Shown in pieces: positions 30,380 through 36,903 of a stretch of 64,000 bases of DNA; positions within the stretch are counted from its first letter, which is position 1; each line of letters starts with the position of its first letter. The DNA lies in the IMG/VR virus record IMGVR_UViG_3300009034_000020, positions 1 to 64,000 of that record. One strand, written 5' to 3'. This DNA is from a virus. A model generated the notes under the pieces. It was not told the origin of the DNA, searched no databases, and saw only the letters and a program-made list of their open reading frames with translations. A program made the position numbers and the translations under genes.

Positions 30380-31075
30380 TTAGCTCTTCTTCGGTGGCTT
30401 GGAGTAGAGGGACACGTATCCCTCATCTCCCATGATGCTCAGCCGCTCGTACCCGATGAGGATACGGCGCCCATCCTCGTGTAGCTCCCTTGCCTTGTCG
30501 GCGATGACCATAGCTCCCTCAGTACCGGCTACCCTCACATCGTAGAGCTCACGCTCCCAGCCATCGGCCTCTGGCTCGCCGACGTTGAAGAACATCCCGA
30601 AGAGTGCACCTTCACGGAAGAGTTTCTCCATCTCGCACTCGAACCCGGCGATGCCCTCGTCCTGGAGCACCTCTTCGACGCACTGTAAGCACACCATCTC
30701 ACACTCGTCGATGATGCGGTAGTACGTCATGTGTCCCCGGTCCTCTGCTATCTGACGCTCGCACCGCTCGCAGTTGAACGTGCCCTCGTCGAGCCCGCCC
30801 TGGTCCCAGCAGTGGACGCAGTAGCGGAACCCGGTGCCGCTCTCCTCGTCGTCGAAGGGCGAGAAGTAGTAGCACTGTTCCGTTAGGTCATCCTCTAGTG
30901 TCCACTCCTGGCAGCCGTCGCATTCCGCTTGTTCCTCACCTGCTAGCAGGCGGCAGGTGGTGCAGCGGTCCTTGAGTACGTTGGTGTAGGTGTCGGTCGC
31001 CCACGGTGGGCGAGGGCAGCCACAGCCCACGCATACCGGCTGCTTCTTGCCTTCTAGGGTTGTCTGTGCTGGCAC
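30380..31075 (-). CDS. multi-zinc-finger protein (231 aa)
   Basis: Cys pairs appear about every 20-30 residues in the first 130: CVGCGC, CTTC, CDGC, YCVHC, CERC and CLQC. That is enough for three cross-braced or tandem fingers. The C-terminal 90 residues have no Cys and are alpha/beta. I set the start at GTG 31073-31075, behind GGAGGACTAGAC, rather than an ATG farther upstream that lacks a site. A protein- or nucleic-acid-binding scaffold is likely; no known family. Confidence 0.75.
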   Translation of the reverse strand: MPAQTTLEGKKQPVCVGCGCPRPPWATDTYTNVLKDRCTTCRLLAGEEQAECDGCQEWTLEDDLTEQCYYFSPFDDEESGTGFRYCVHCWDQGGLDEGTFNCERCERQIAEDRGHMTYYRIIDECEMVCLQCVEEVLQDEGIAGFECEMEKLFREGALFGMFFNVGEPEADGWERELYDVRVAGTEGAMVIADKARELHEDGRRILIGYERLSIMGDEGYVSLYSKPPKKS

Positions 31076-31077
31076 GT

Positions 31078-31215
31078 CTAGTCCTCCTTCTGACCATACT
31101 CCCGCTGGCACAACGTGCACCATGGGATAGGCCGCTTGGGGTCATGGCGGTGGTGATTCACCTCACACCCGGCCCTCTTTTTCAGTGCATACCCCGAAGC
31201 TGGCTTGTCAGACAT
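31078..31215 (-). CDS. small zinc-finger-like protein (45 aa)
   Basis: The ATG at 31213-31215 follows GGAGGTGCGAGG. The peptide has a Cys-His cluster (GCEVNHHRHDP) and a WCTLC knuckle. It ends two bases before the next gene's start. Confidence 0.7.
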   Translation of the reverse strand: MSDKPASGYALKKRAGCEVNHHRHDPKRPIPWCTLCQREYGQKED

Positions 31216-31241
31216 CCTCGCACCTCCATTGTACTTGACGC

Positions 31242-31547
31242 TTACCTACACGACGGCGGAGCTCCACCCCTCTCCGATAGCGCCCTCACTCGGGCTGCAT
31301 AAGCGGCGTTGCTCGCCGATACTCGCGGACCTATTGAGCATCCATGAACATCCATGAACGCTTTTTCACGCTCTAACCCTAGGCATCGGGTGATTTGCCG
31401 GGCCGCTTGCTCATCCAGCAAGCACACCTGCCGGGAGTACCACAGCCGCCAGCAATGCACGCAGTCGGCGTTGTTCGGGCGCCCATCGGCCCAGTGTGTA
31501 TGCGGCCCGTCATCGCCTCGATACCATGGATGTACTTGACACTGCAT
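31242..31547 (-). CDS. hypothetical Cys/His protein (101 aa)
   Basis: Not recognised. CQVHPWYRGDDGPHTHWADGRPNNADCVHCW in the first 35 residues looks like a metal site of Cys and His. The DNA at 31337-31357 has a short direct duplication of ATCCATGAAC. GGAAGGTAAGTC precedes the ATG. Confidence 0.75.
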   Translation of the reverse strand: MQCQVHPWYRGDDGPHTHWADGRPNNADCVHCWRLWYSRQVCLLDEQAARQITRCLGLEREKAFMDVHGCSIGPRVSASNAAYAARVRALSERGGAPPSCR

Positions 31548-31550
31548 GAC

Positions 31551-32051
31551 TTACCTTCCCTCTAGCCAACAGGCCGAACTCGGCCACGTGCCAGCCTTGA
31601 ACGCCTCATCGATGCACGCCTCCGCTTGGGCTAGCCACTCTCGGGCGATGAGCCGTCCGCCCCGCTCGCTTGACACCGGCATCCAATACTGCACGTATCC
31701 CACCAGCCTCTTCGGAGGCTGGTCGCAGACGAAAGCCCTGACCTCCCCCGGACAGTTGGTCCATCGTAGCACCAGCGCCCATGCTAGGGCCTCTTCCTCT
31801 AGCGTGTGATGGCCCTTCTTCTTGTATCGCCTGAACGCCTCATCCCGTTCTGGTAGGTCAAGTGCGGCGTGTCCGAACTCATGTAGCTGCGTCATCTTGT
31901 CCGCCCACTCATGCCCGATGGGCAGTTGCAGGTGGTCGCAGTCTTCCCCGATGGCTAGCTTCCATGCGTACTCCTCGTTCACCATCCCTAGCCTAACTGC
32001 TCGTCCCATGCAGTGATACTCGCCTTGACCTTCGGTGTATCGTACCTCCAC
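31551..32051 (-). CDS. HExxH metallopeptidase-like protein (166 aa)
   Basis: MTQLHEFGHAALDL carries the HExxH zinc motif, and about 25 residues later HTLEEEALAWALVLRW provides a Glu-rich helix where ImmA/IrrE-type peptidases keep their third ligand. No signal peptide, so it would act in the cytoplasm, perhaps on a repressor or host factor. It starts at GTG behind AGGAGGTGACGTAGCA. Confidence 0.7.
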   Translation of the reverse strand: MEVRYTEGQGEYHCMGRAVRLGMVNEEYAWKLAIGEDCDHLQLPIGHEWADKMTQLHEFGHAALDLPERDEAFRRYKKKGHHTLEEEALAWALVLRWTNCPGEVRAFVCDQPPKRLVGYVQYWMPVSSERGGRLIAREWLAQAEACIDEAFKAGTWPSSACWLEGR

Positions 32052-32065
32052 TGCTACGTCACCTC

Positions 32066-32293
32066 CTAGGCTCGCCGGGTGGAGAGTAGCACGTTCCCAT
32101 CATACCACGCCTCGATGTAGTCCACCGTTTTAGTGAAGCGCTGCGCTAGGGTGTCGATGATACCCTGCACTTCCAGGGTCTCGGCACGCCCGAGTGCCAG
32201 TGGTAGACCTAGCTTCTCCAGCATGGCCGATAGGCCGGTCACCCTCTGCGAGCCGTCGCGCATCGTGCTACGTATGGTCCAGAACTCCAGCAT
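32066..32293 (-). CDS. hypothetical protein (75 aa)
   Basis: Not recognised. The ATG at 32291-32293 follows GGAGGGATTGAAC, directly behind copy B of the conserved 37-nt element, which makes it the first gene of a transcript. Helical; the closing segment DYIEAWYDGNVLLS is beta-like. Confidence 0.75.
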   Translation of the reverse strand: MLEFWTIRSTMRDGSQRVTGLSAMLEKLGLPLALGRAETLEVQGIIDTLAQRFTKTVDYIEAWYDGNVLLSTRRA

Positions 32294-32312
32294 GTTCAAT
32301 CCCTCCACTAGT

Positions 32313-32349
32313 AGTATCGGCACGTCGCCGAGAACCTGAACCCCTATCC
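32313..32349 (-). promoter_or_regulatory. conserved 37-nt leftward element, copy B
   Basis: Aligns without gaps with copies A and C. The minus-strand GATACT at the left end lies about 26 bases before the ATG at 32293. The right end overlaps the stop of the gene at 32344. See the finding on this element. Confidence 0.6.
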
Positions 32350-32637
32350 TAGCAACTCCACCTCGGAGTGCATCACCCGTATGTACACTGTCTCTTGGGC
32401 GAAGCAATCCTTCACTCGCGCCCGTATCGCGTCCGCCTCCAATTGAGGCTGCCCGGCGAAGCCGATGTAGTAGGGTATCACTTGCTCAGCACCCCATTGC
32501 TCGGTCATGCCGAAGCATTGCGGGCCTAGAGTGAATCCGCCATAGAGTGATAACACCCACTTCTCGAAGTCCGCTTGACTCAGCTTCCACCACCTCGCTT
32601 CGACAACTGGCACTAACACCTTCGCCTCGTACCTCAT
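32344..32637 (-). CDS. hypothetical protein (97 aa)
   Basis: Not recognised. The ATG at 32635-32637 follows AAGGTTAGGC. The N-terminus MRYEAKVLVPVVEARWWKL is beta-like, and the middle is rich in Gly and aromatics. It resembles the size class of small phage proteins with a ferredoxin-like look, without a defining motif. Confidence 0.75.
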   Translation of the reverse strand: MRYEAKVLVPVVEARWWKLSQADFEKWVLSLYGGFTLGPQCFGMTEQWGAEQVIPYYIGFAGQPQLEADAIRARVKDCFAQETVYIRVMHSEVELLG

Positions 32638-32653
32638 GCCTAACCTTCCCTTC

Positions 32654-33349
32654 CTAGACTTCACGCAGCACAGCATGGGGCTCCGGCCACCCTCTAGTAC
32701 TATCCCATAGCATCCACTGGGCGGCGAAGCATGAGACTCCAAGCTGCACACTGAGGCGTCGAATCTTCGCCTCGATTCTAACGTAGGTCCGACGATTGAT
32801 AGCCTTCCCTATGTTCTTGCCAGTGAAGAGGCGATAGAGCCATGAGTCAACGCAGCATACGTCCGATGCTACAGGGTCCGCCAGTGCTACAGCGAACCGA
32901 GCCTTAGCTATCCCGAGACCCTTGACCCTATCTTCTAGCCTGTCAGCCCACTCTTTATGAGTAGAGCCATTGCGCCCGTAGGGTGTCGAATCATACGCCC
33001 AAGAGCGGGCGAACCTAGACAGGTACCTAGCTTTGCTCTTGTAGTACATGATAGGCGGCCGTATCTTGTCCAACACTGAGGCGATAGCGCGCCAGTCTAG
33101 GCGCTGTAACTGCCGGGCACCTAGGCTCCGCATTGCACGGTAGGCTGATATGTTCGCCTCTATCCTAGTGTTCACACTGAGGATGCTGAACACAACCCGC
33201 CAGAACACTAGCCTATTGGATGGTTCATGCTGGATGGCCGCTGTGTATTCTCGGTATCGCCCGAGCGCTACGTCCGCCAGTGCCAGTGCAGACTCCTCGT
33301 CGAATCGTACTAGCTTGGGCGTGCCATCCAGGGTCAACTGTAGAGCCAT
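32654..33349 (-). CDS. HhH-GPD DNA glycosylase-like protein (231 aa)
   Basis: VFSILSVNTRIEANISAYRAM (helix near 53-73), then a helix-hairpin-helix VKGLGIAKARFAVAL (142-156), then VCCVDSWLYRLF with Asp168, is the order of EndoIII/AlkA-type glycosylases. No iron-sulfur Cys cluster and no obvious catalytic Lys, so it may be monofunctional. It may remove damaged bases, protect phage-modified DNA or act on host DNA. GAGGGAAC precedes the ATG. Confidence 0.65.
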   Translation of the reverse strand: MALQLTLDGTPKLVRFDEESALALADVALGRYREYTAAIQHEPSNRLVFWRVVFSILSVNTRIEANISAYRAMRSLGARQLQRLDWRAIASVLDKIRPPIMYYKSKARYLSRFARSWAYDSTPYGRNGSTHKEWADRLEDRVKGLGIAKARFAVALADPVASDVCCVDSWLYRLFTGKNIGKAINRRTYVRIEAKIRRLSVQLGVSCFAAQWMLWDSTRGWPEPHAVLREV

Positions 33350-33435
33350 GTTCCCTCACCTACTCCGAATCTTGGAGCCTAGCAGGGTTGCGCACCTTCT
33401 AGGCTCTGAGGCTAGGAGTAGGAACGATGCTGACG
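33350..33435. repeat. short intergenic region with inverted repeat
   Basis: Inverted arms GAGCCTAG (33375-33382) and CTAGGCTC (33399-33406) flank 16 bases, and a further CTAGGAG follows. Candidate operator or hairpin upstream of the glycosylase-like gene; no consensus promoter identified. Confidence 0.45.
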
Positions 33436-33639
33436 TTATCCGGCGAGCCCACAGCCCTTGTACTTAGGGCTCACCCATGCTAGCACTCGGTTCCTGAACG
33501 CAGCATCATGCACTGCATCCAGTGGGTCAACGCTTCGCCGGTAGATAGGGCATGTCTCCGCATGGGCTCCGCGGCGTAGGGCGAACCGTGTCTCCGATGG
33601 TAAGCCCTGAACGTAGCACGTGCACCTGTTGTCAGTCAT
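33436..33639 (-). CDS. hypothetical Cys protein (67 aa)
   Basis: CTCYVQGLPSE at the N-terminus and ETCPIY at residue about 29 provide three Cys plus His; the rest is a basic helix (AAFRNRVLAWV). Unknown. AAGGACGGTGAGCT precedes the ATG. Confidence 0.7.
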   Translation of the reverse strand: MTDNRCTCYVQGLPSETRFALRRGAHAETCPIYRRSVDPLDAVHDAAFRNRVLAWVSPKYKGCGLAG

Positions 33640-33642
33640 AGC

Positions 33643-33825
33643 TCACCGTCCTTCGGCTGCTAGCACCGTTACGATGTAGGATGCCAGCCGGTCTACATCG
33701 GCTTGCCTGACACCGGTCTCTACTAGGAAGTCGTCCATAACTGGCTGCGTCAGGCCCTCTAGCACATTGACTAGGCGCTCGGCGTCTAGTGCTGCTAGCT
33801 TCAAGGTAACAGCTTTGCGTTGCAT
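33643..33825 (-). CDS. hypothetical helical protein (60 aa)
   Basis: Not recognised. An all-helical composition (TLKLAALDAERLVNVLEGL ... DRLASYIVTVLAAEG). GGAGGGTAGAATCA precedes the ATG, right behind copy C of the 37-nt element. Confidence 0.75.
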   Translation of the reverse strand: MQRKAVTLKLAALDAERLVNVLEGLTQPVMDDFLVETGVRQADVDRLASYIVTVLAAEGR

Positions 33826-33845
33826 TGATTCTACCCTCCAACTGT

Positions 33846-33882
33846 AGTATCGGCACGTCGGACGAGGGTCTGAACCCCTACC
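33846..33882 (-). promoter_or_regulatory. conserved 37-nt leftward element, copy C
   Basis: Third gapless copy. The minus-strand GATACT lies about 26 bases before the ATG at 33825; the right end overlaps the stop of the basic protein at 33878. Confidence 0.6.
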
Positions 33883-34108
33883 TGTAGGGTCCGCCCTTCC
33901 GAATCCTAGGAGCCCTACCCTTCGGCACGCCTACTAGCCTAACCCGTCCAGTGTGTCGGCGCTTGTGTGTCCCATCGGGCTCAGGCTCATGCATCCGCCG
34001 GTTGATACTCGCCCGCTCTGACCTTAGCTTCCCCATAGTGAACGCCTCCCCTGTAGGTGTCGCAGGATACCAGCATCCTCGACTCGGCCTAGGTAGCATC
34101 ATCAGCAT
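33878..34108 (-). CDS. small basic protein (76 aa)
   Basis: First leftward gene behind promoter 34145-34173. GGAGGCGAGTCG precedes the ATG at 34106-34108. The product is strongly basic from residue 27 on (KLRSERASINRRMHEPEPDG, KRRHTGRVRLVG, APRIRKGG), which suggests nucleic-acid binding, perhaps as an early regulator. No family. Confidence 0.75.
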   Translation of the reverse strand: MLMMLPRPSRGCWYPATPTGEAFTMGKLRSERASINRRMHEPEPDGTHKRRHTGRVRLVGVPKGRAPRIRKGGPYR

Positions 34109-34133
34109 CGACTCGCCTCCAATGGTCTCACCA

Positions 34134-34250
34134 TCATCATCGACACAGTAGTACCCACACAGTAGGGCGTCAAGTGCAGAACCTAGGCAATTCTAGGTGT
34201 CTAGACTCAGGCTAACGCGGGCTCCTGCATCGTGTTGCTAGGGTTAGGGT
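34134..34250 (-). repeat. control-region repeat, copy R1
   Basis: A 78-base block (34134-34211) and a trailing GCTAGGGTTAGGGT (34237-34250) recur in R2 at an exact offset of 330 bases, with 71 of 78 bases identical in the block. It contains a leftward promoter, a GTCTAGAC palindrome (34199-34206) and an 18-base palindrome ACCTAG-GCAATT-CTAGGT (34181-34198). Confidence 0.85.
34145..34173 (-). promoter_or_regulatory. leftward promoter PL1
   Basis: On the minus strand TTGACG - 17 bases - TACTGT, ending about 37 bases before the ATG at 34108. The palindromes of R1 lie just upstream, in activator or operator position. Confidence 0.7.
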
Positions 34251-34429
34251 TGCGCCCTTGACCTCAGCTTCCCCCTGTATACCTTCCTCGCATCTGTCGA
34301 TAGTGTTCGGCAGCTTTGACAAGCCCAACGAAAGGCTGCCGGTGCCGTGAATCTGGGGAGTCCGCAGAGTAGACGTAGCATTTCGATTGCTTCTCGTTCC
34401 ACCATCGGCTTTCCGCAACATACCGGCAT
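34244..34429 (-). CDS. zinc-ribbon protein (61 aa)
   Basis: MPVCCGKPM and, after 25 residues, FRWACQSC make a typical two-knuckle zinc ribbon. CGGAGGCACAGCC precedes the ATG at 34427-34429, while the overlapping frames here lack ribosome sites. First gene behind PL2, so among the first expressed; probably regulatory. Confidence 0.75.
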   Translation of the reverse strand: MPVCCGKPMVEREAIEMLRLLCGLPRFTAPAAFRWACQSCRTLSTDARKVYRGKLRSRAQP

Positions 34430-34463
34430 GGCTGTGCCTCCGAATCTAGCCTCGCTTCTACTC

Positions 34464-34580
34464 TCATCATCGACACAGTAGCACCCACACAGTAGGGGCG
34501 CAACCTCAGAACCTAGGCAATTCTAGGTGTCTAGACTCAGGAGAACCTGCACTCGTGGGCCTTGACGCTAGGGTTAGGGT
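34464..34580 (-). repeat. control-region repeat, copy R2
   Basis: Second copy of the R1 block: 78 bases (34464-34541) plus GCTAGGGTTAGGGT (34567-34580). The 18-base palindrome (34511-34528) is unchanged between copies; most differences fall in the -35 region of the embedded promoter. Confidence 0.85.
34475..34503 (-). promoter_or_regulatory. leftward promoter PL2
   Basis: Minus strand TTGCGC - 17 bases - TACTGT, a weaker -35 than PL1. It drives the zinc-ribbon gene at 34244-34429. Confidence 0.6.
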
Positions 34581-35011
34581 AGGTGCCAGTTGACCGGCGA
34601 GGCGACCACCGATGGCACTCTCCAGATACGATGCATCTGTGCCCGGTGTCTCTTGTCTAGAGATTCTTGAATCGGGGTCAATTCGCTTGAATAGGTGGAG
34701 GTTTGGGCAGATATGCCTAGTATTCTCTAGATTTGCGTAGGTTTGTGAGTATGCGCGCGCAAAACCAGCACGATGCTAGGAGCAGATGTGGCACGACGCC
34801 ACATTCATTTCCGAACGGGCACGTCTTCGCTAACAACGCCTCGACTATTACTTTGATCCCGGTCTCCGCGGCTGAAAATTGGAAAAATTGGAGCATACGA
34901 GCCCTTGAAAATGCCCCAGACTCGATTTGAAGCTACGGAAAGCTGTATCCTGACCCACCGTATATCGGGAAAACACCGGAATGCTGGGGGTCAGAAAACA
35001 GGAATTGGACC
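34581..35011. other. non-coding part of the bidirectional control region
   Basis: No convincing gene. It holds a hairpin ATGTGGC-ACGAC-GCCACAT (34786-34804), a TATTCTCTAGAT (34721-34732) identical to sequence inside two rightward promoters, a related TGTCTAGAGATTC near 34656, and AT-rich runs near 34870-34890. It is the switch point between leftward and rightward transcription and a candidate site for replication start or repressor binding. Confidence 0.6.
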
Positions 35012-35040
35012 TTGACAGCTCGGGATCCGCGTGTTATCCT
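35012..35040 (+). promoter_or_regulatory. rightward promoter P0
   Basis: TTGACA (35012-35017) - 17 bases - TATCCT (35035-35040). The first gene starts 51 bases downstream. Confidence 0.8.
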
Positions 35041-35090
35041 AAAGAAGGTGTAAAATCCAGCTCTGAGAACCATAAGTAAGGAGAGCCCCA

Positions 35091-35423
35091 ATGCCTATCA
35101 AGCCAAAGCCGCCTGGACCAATCGTCTACCCAGTTGCGGATACCCCAACGCCGTTCGACGTGACCCTGGCGGTCGCGGCGACTGCCGAAGACCTGGTGAC
35201 AGTACCTGCCCTCAAGAAGGGCCGGGCGATCTCCATTGTCAACGAGGGGCCGGGGGATGTCGCTGTTGCGTTCGACGCGGACGCAGTGGTGACGGATCTA
35301 CTCCTGTTGGAGGGAGACGCCTACGACGACCACGATCTGGAGATCAGCACTAAGGTGTCGTTCATCAACGTGACTGCGGCTGCACAGCCGCGGCTGCGTG
35401 GTATCCTCTGGAGCGGTCCCTAA
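35091..35423 (+). CDS. hypothetical beta-rich protein (110 aa)
   Basis: Not recognised. AAGGAGAGCCCCA precedes the ATG. After a Pro-rich start (KPKPPGPIVYP) the chain alternates short strands (FDVTLAVAA, DVAVAFDADAVV, KVSFINVTAA), like small phage surface or adaptor proteins. First gene behind P0. Confidence 0.8.
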   Translation: MPIKPKPPGPIVYPVADTPTPFDVTLAVAATAEDLVTVPALKKGRAISIVNEGPGDVAVAFDADAVVTDLLLLEGDAYDDHDLEISTKVSFINVTAAAQPRLRGILWSGP

Positions 35424-35590
35424 TGCCCATTAGGCCAGGCCGCAGCCGGAAGGACAAAGATGACCTTCTGGCGGCTCTGCTGACCATCGCCGATACGCAG
35501 ATCCCCGGCAGCAGCTCCGTCAAGGACCGGGAGGCGTCGGTGCGGCTGTGGCAGGAGCTGCGGGATCTGCTTGCTAAGGAGGACCCCTAG
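35423..35590 (+). CDS. small helical protein (55 aa)
   Basis: ATG 35423-35425 overlaps the previous stop (TAATG). A basic start (MPIRPGRSRKDKDD) and helices with RLWQELRDLLAKEDP at the end. Its TAG stop is part of the -35 box of promoter P1. Confidence 0.7.
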   Translation: MPIRPGRSRKDKDDLLAALLTIADTQIPGSSSVKDREASVRLWQELRDLLAKEDP

Positions 35591-35616
35591 ACACTATTCT
35601 CTAGATATGGTATCCT
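35588..35616 (+). promoter_or_regulatory. rightward promoter P1 (conserved-spacer family)
   Basis: TAGACA - 17 bases - TATCCT. The spacer CTATTCTCTAGATATGG is nearly identical to that of P3. Confidence 0.75.
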
Positions 35617-35639
35617 AAACTGAAAGGGGGTGAGCACGA

Positions 35640-35801
35640 ATGTGCAACATCCATGTTGGCCGCTATGCCGACCCGCAGACCAGGAAAGACTGGCAGGGGT
35701 GGATCGAGCCCGACGACAAGTCGTGGATCGCGTTTGTGGCGGCGGATGGCCGGCCGGTCGTTTTCCTAGATCGAGACCCGAAGACCGGCGCGGTGTGCTA
35801 G
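35640..35801 (+). CDS. small hypothetical protein (53 aa)
   Basis: The ATG at 35640-35642 follows AAGGGGGTGAGCACGA. MCNIHVGRYADPQTRKDWQG, then two beta-like segments (KSWIAFVAADGRPVVFLD), form a compact sequence. Preferred over the overlapping longer frame, whose product is low-complexity Arg/Pro. GC-rich inverted bases follow the stop (35810-35828). Confidence 0.7.
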   Translation: MCNIHVGRYADPQTRKDWQGWIEPDDKSWIAFVAADGRPVVFLDRDPKTGAVC

Positions 35802-35844
35802 GGGATTCCCGGTGGCGGGACGAGCCGCCTGCTCCCCAAACTCC

Positions 35845-35873
35845 TAGACACTAACCCCCAGACATGGTATCCT
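35845..35873 (+). promoter_or_regulatory. rightward promoter P2 (conserved-spacer family)
   Basis: TAGACA - 17 bases - TATCCT with the divergent spacer CTAACCCCCAGACATGG. Confidence 0.75.
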
Positions 35874-35922
35874 TGAATTGGCCTGGAGCAAATGCCCAGA
35901 GCGATGAAAGGAGCGAAAGCCC

Positions 35923-36171
35923 ATGCAAGCATTCACCGTCTACATCACCGTTAGATCCACGGAGCAGCTACCTAGACCGGATGATGATTCCGTCTTGGTG
36001 AAGGCCACCACGCAGGGGCTGAGAGAACCGTACTCTGTCCTACAAGGTGGCGATACGAGCTTGTTCTTTATTTGCCGGTCGCAGTACGCGCCACAGGCCG
36101 GCGATGCGCTAGAGGTGACCATCAAGGCGCACGGCCCGGCAGGAGAAACCGAGTCAGGAGAAACCGAGTAG
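35923..36171 (+). CDS. hypothetical protein (82 aa)
   Basis: Not recognised. GAAAGGAGCGAAAGCCC precedes the ATG. Beta-rich (AFTVYITVRS, SLFFICRSQYAP, DALEVTIKAHG), with an ETESGETE repeat at the end from an in-frame duplication. It has its own promoter P2. Confidence 0.75.
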   Translation: MQAFTVYITVRSTEQLPRPDDDSVLVKATTQGLREPYSVLQGGDTSLFFICRSQYAPQAGDALEVTIKAHGPAGETESGETE

Positions 36172-36189
36172 GGGCCTTGCTCCAGGCCC

Positions 36190-36218
36190 TAGACACTATT
36201 CTCTAGACATGGTACTAT
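36190..36218 (+). promoter_or_regulatory. rightward promoter P3 (conserved-spacer family)
   Basis: TAGACA - 17 bases - TACTAT, spacer CTATTCTCTAGACATGG. The next gene starts 27 bases on. Confidence 0.75.
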
Positions 36219-36244
36219 GGAGGTGACACTTGAGGAGGTGCATT

Positions 36245-36517
36245 ATGGCAGGTCTTAGCCATGGTCCCATTCGGGACTCAAAACCAGAACGAATCGAGCT
36301 GACGCTTAGGCTGGAGTACCGGCCTGAGCACGCGCCCTACGTGTGGGGCGCGGAAGTAACGAACGGCTTCACGAATGGCGCCGGTGGCGGGCAATCGCCC
36401 ATCGAGGCCATCAGCATCGCGCTGGGCGGCCTGGAGAGTAGCATCCTACGCATGGACGACGACCTGAAGTACCAGGTGATGACTTACCGCCCGCCCAGCC
36501 TGGACGAAGATCGCTAG
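36245..36517 (+). CDS. hypothetical protein (90 aa)
   Basis: The sequence IELTLRLEYRPEHAPYVWGAE, then GGGQSPIEAISIALGGLE, resembles small phage proteins with a double-stranded-RNA-binding-like or HicB-like beta-alpha layout. ATG at 36245-36247 behind AGGAGGTGCATT. Confidence 0.7.
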   Translation: MAGLSHGPIRDSKPERIELTLRLEYRPEHAPYVWGAEVTNGFTNGAGGGQSPIEAISIALGGLESSILRMDDDLKYQVMTYRPPSLDEDR

Positions 36518-36527
36518 GAGGTACATC

Positions 36528-36902
36528 GTGGCAGGTGCACTATTCAACCCATTTTCAAATGCCCCAGGATACGGCCGGGGCGCAACCCCGAAACAACCGC
36601 CGAGCAGTCCTTTCACCGTGGACGACTGCATTGAGTACATCAGGCAGTTGGACCTACGGCTAGCTAACGCCGAGCTCGCGCTGACGCGACACGCTATGCT
36701 CACGAGGCCAATGAACTACCGGGAGCACCTGATAGAAGAGCTGGCGGGTGAGCTGGAGTGCGCCGACTGGAGCGACATCGAGGAAGCGCTCACCAACATC
36801 CTGCGTGCCCTGGCGCCTGGGTTAGAGGTGGAGCGCATCGATCTCAGTGCGCACCAGGAGAACATAGTCCAGCAATTCGAAAAGGAATACCGGGAGGTGT
36901 AA
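36528..36902 (+). CDS. hypothetical protein (124 aa)
   Basis: Not recognised. It starts at GTG behind AGGAGGTACATC. Pro/Gly-rich first 28 residues, then an all-helical domain (DDCIEYIRQLDLRLANAELALTRH, EHLIEELAGELECADWSDIEEAL). Confidence 0.75.
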   Translation: MAGALFNPFSNAPGYGRGATPKQPPSSPFTVDDCIEYIRQLDLRLANAELALTRHAMLTRPMNYREHLIEELAGELECADWSDIEEALTNILRALAPGLEVERIDLSAHQENIVQQFEKEYREV

Positions 36903-36903
36903 T

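Noticed and set aside
34237-34250. Telomere-like GGGTTAGGGT
   Set aside because: Only two units per copy and part of the larger R1/R2 repeat; not a terminal repeat array.
34733-34930. 65-codon plus-strand frame in the control region
   Set aside because: No ribosome site and no coding-like composition; it spans the hairpin at 34786-34804.
35630-35854. 74-codon plus-strand frame behind promoter P1
   Set aside because: Its product is Arg/Pro low complexity; the overlapping frame 35640-35801 has a ribosome site and a normal sequence.
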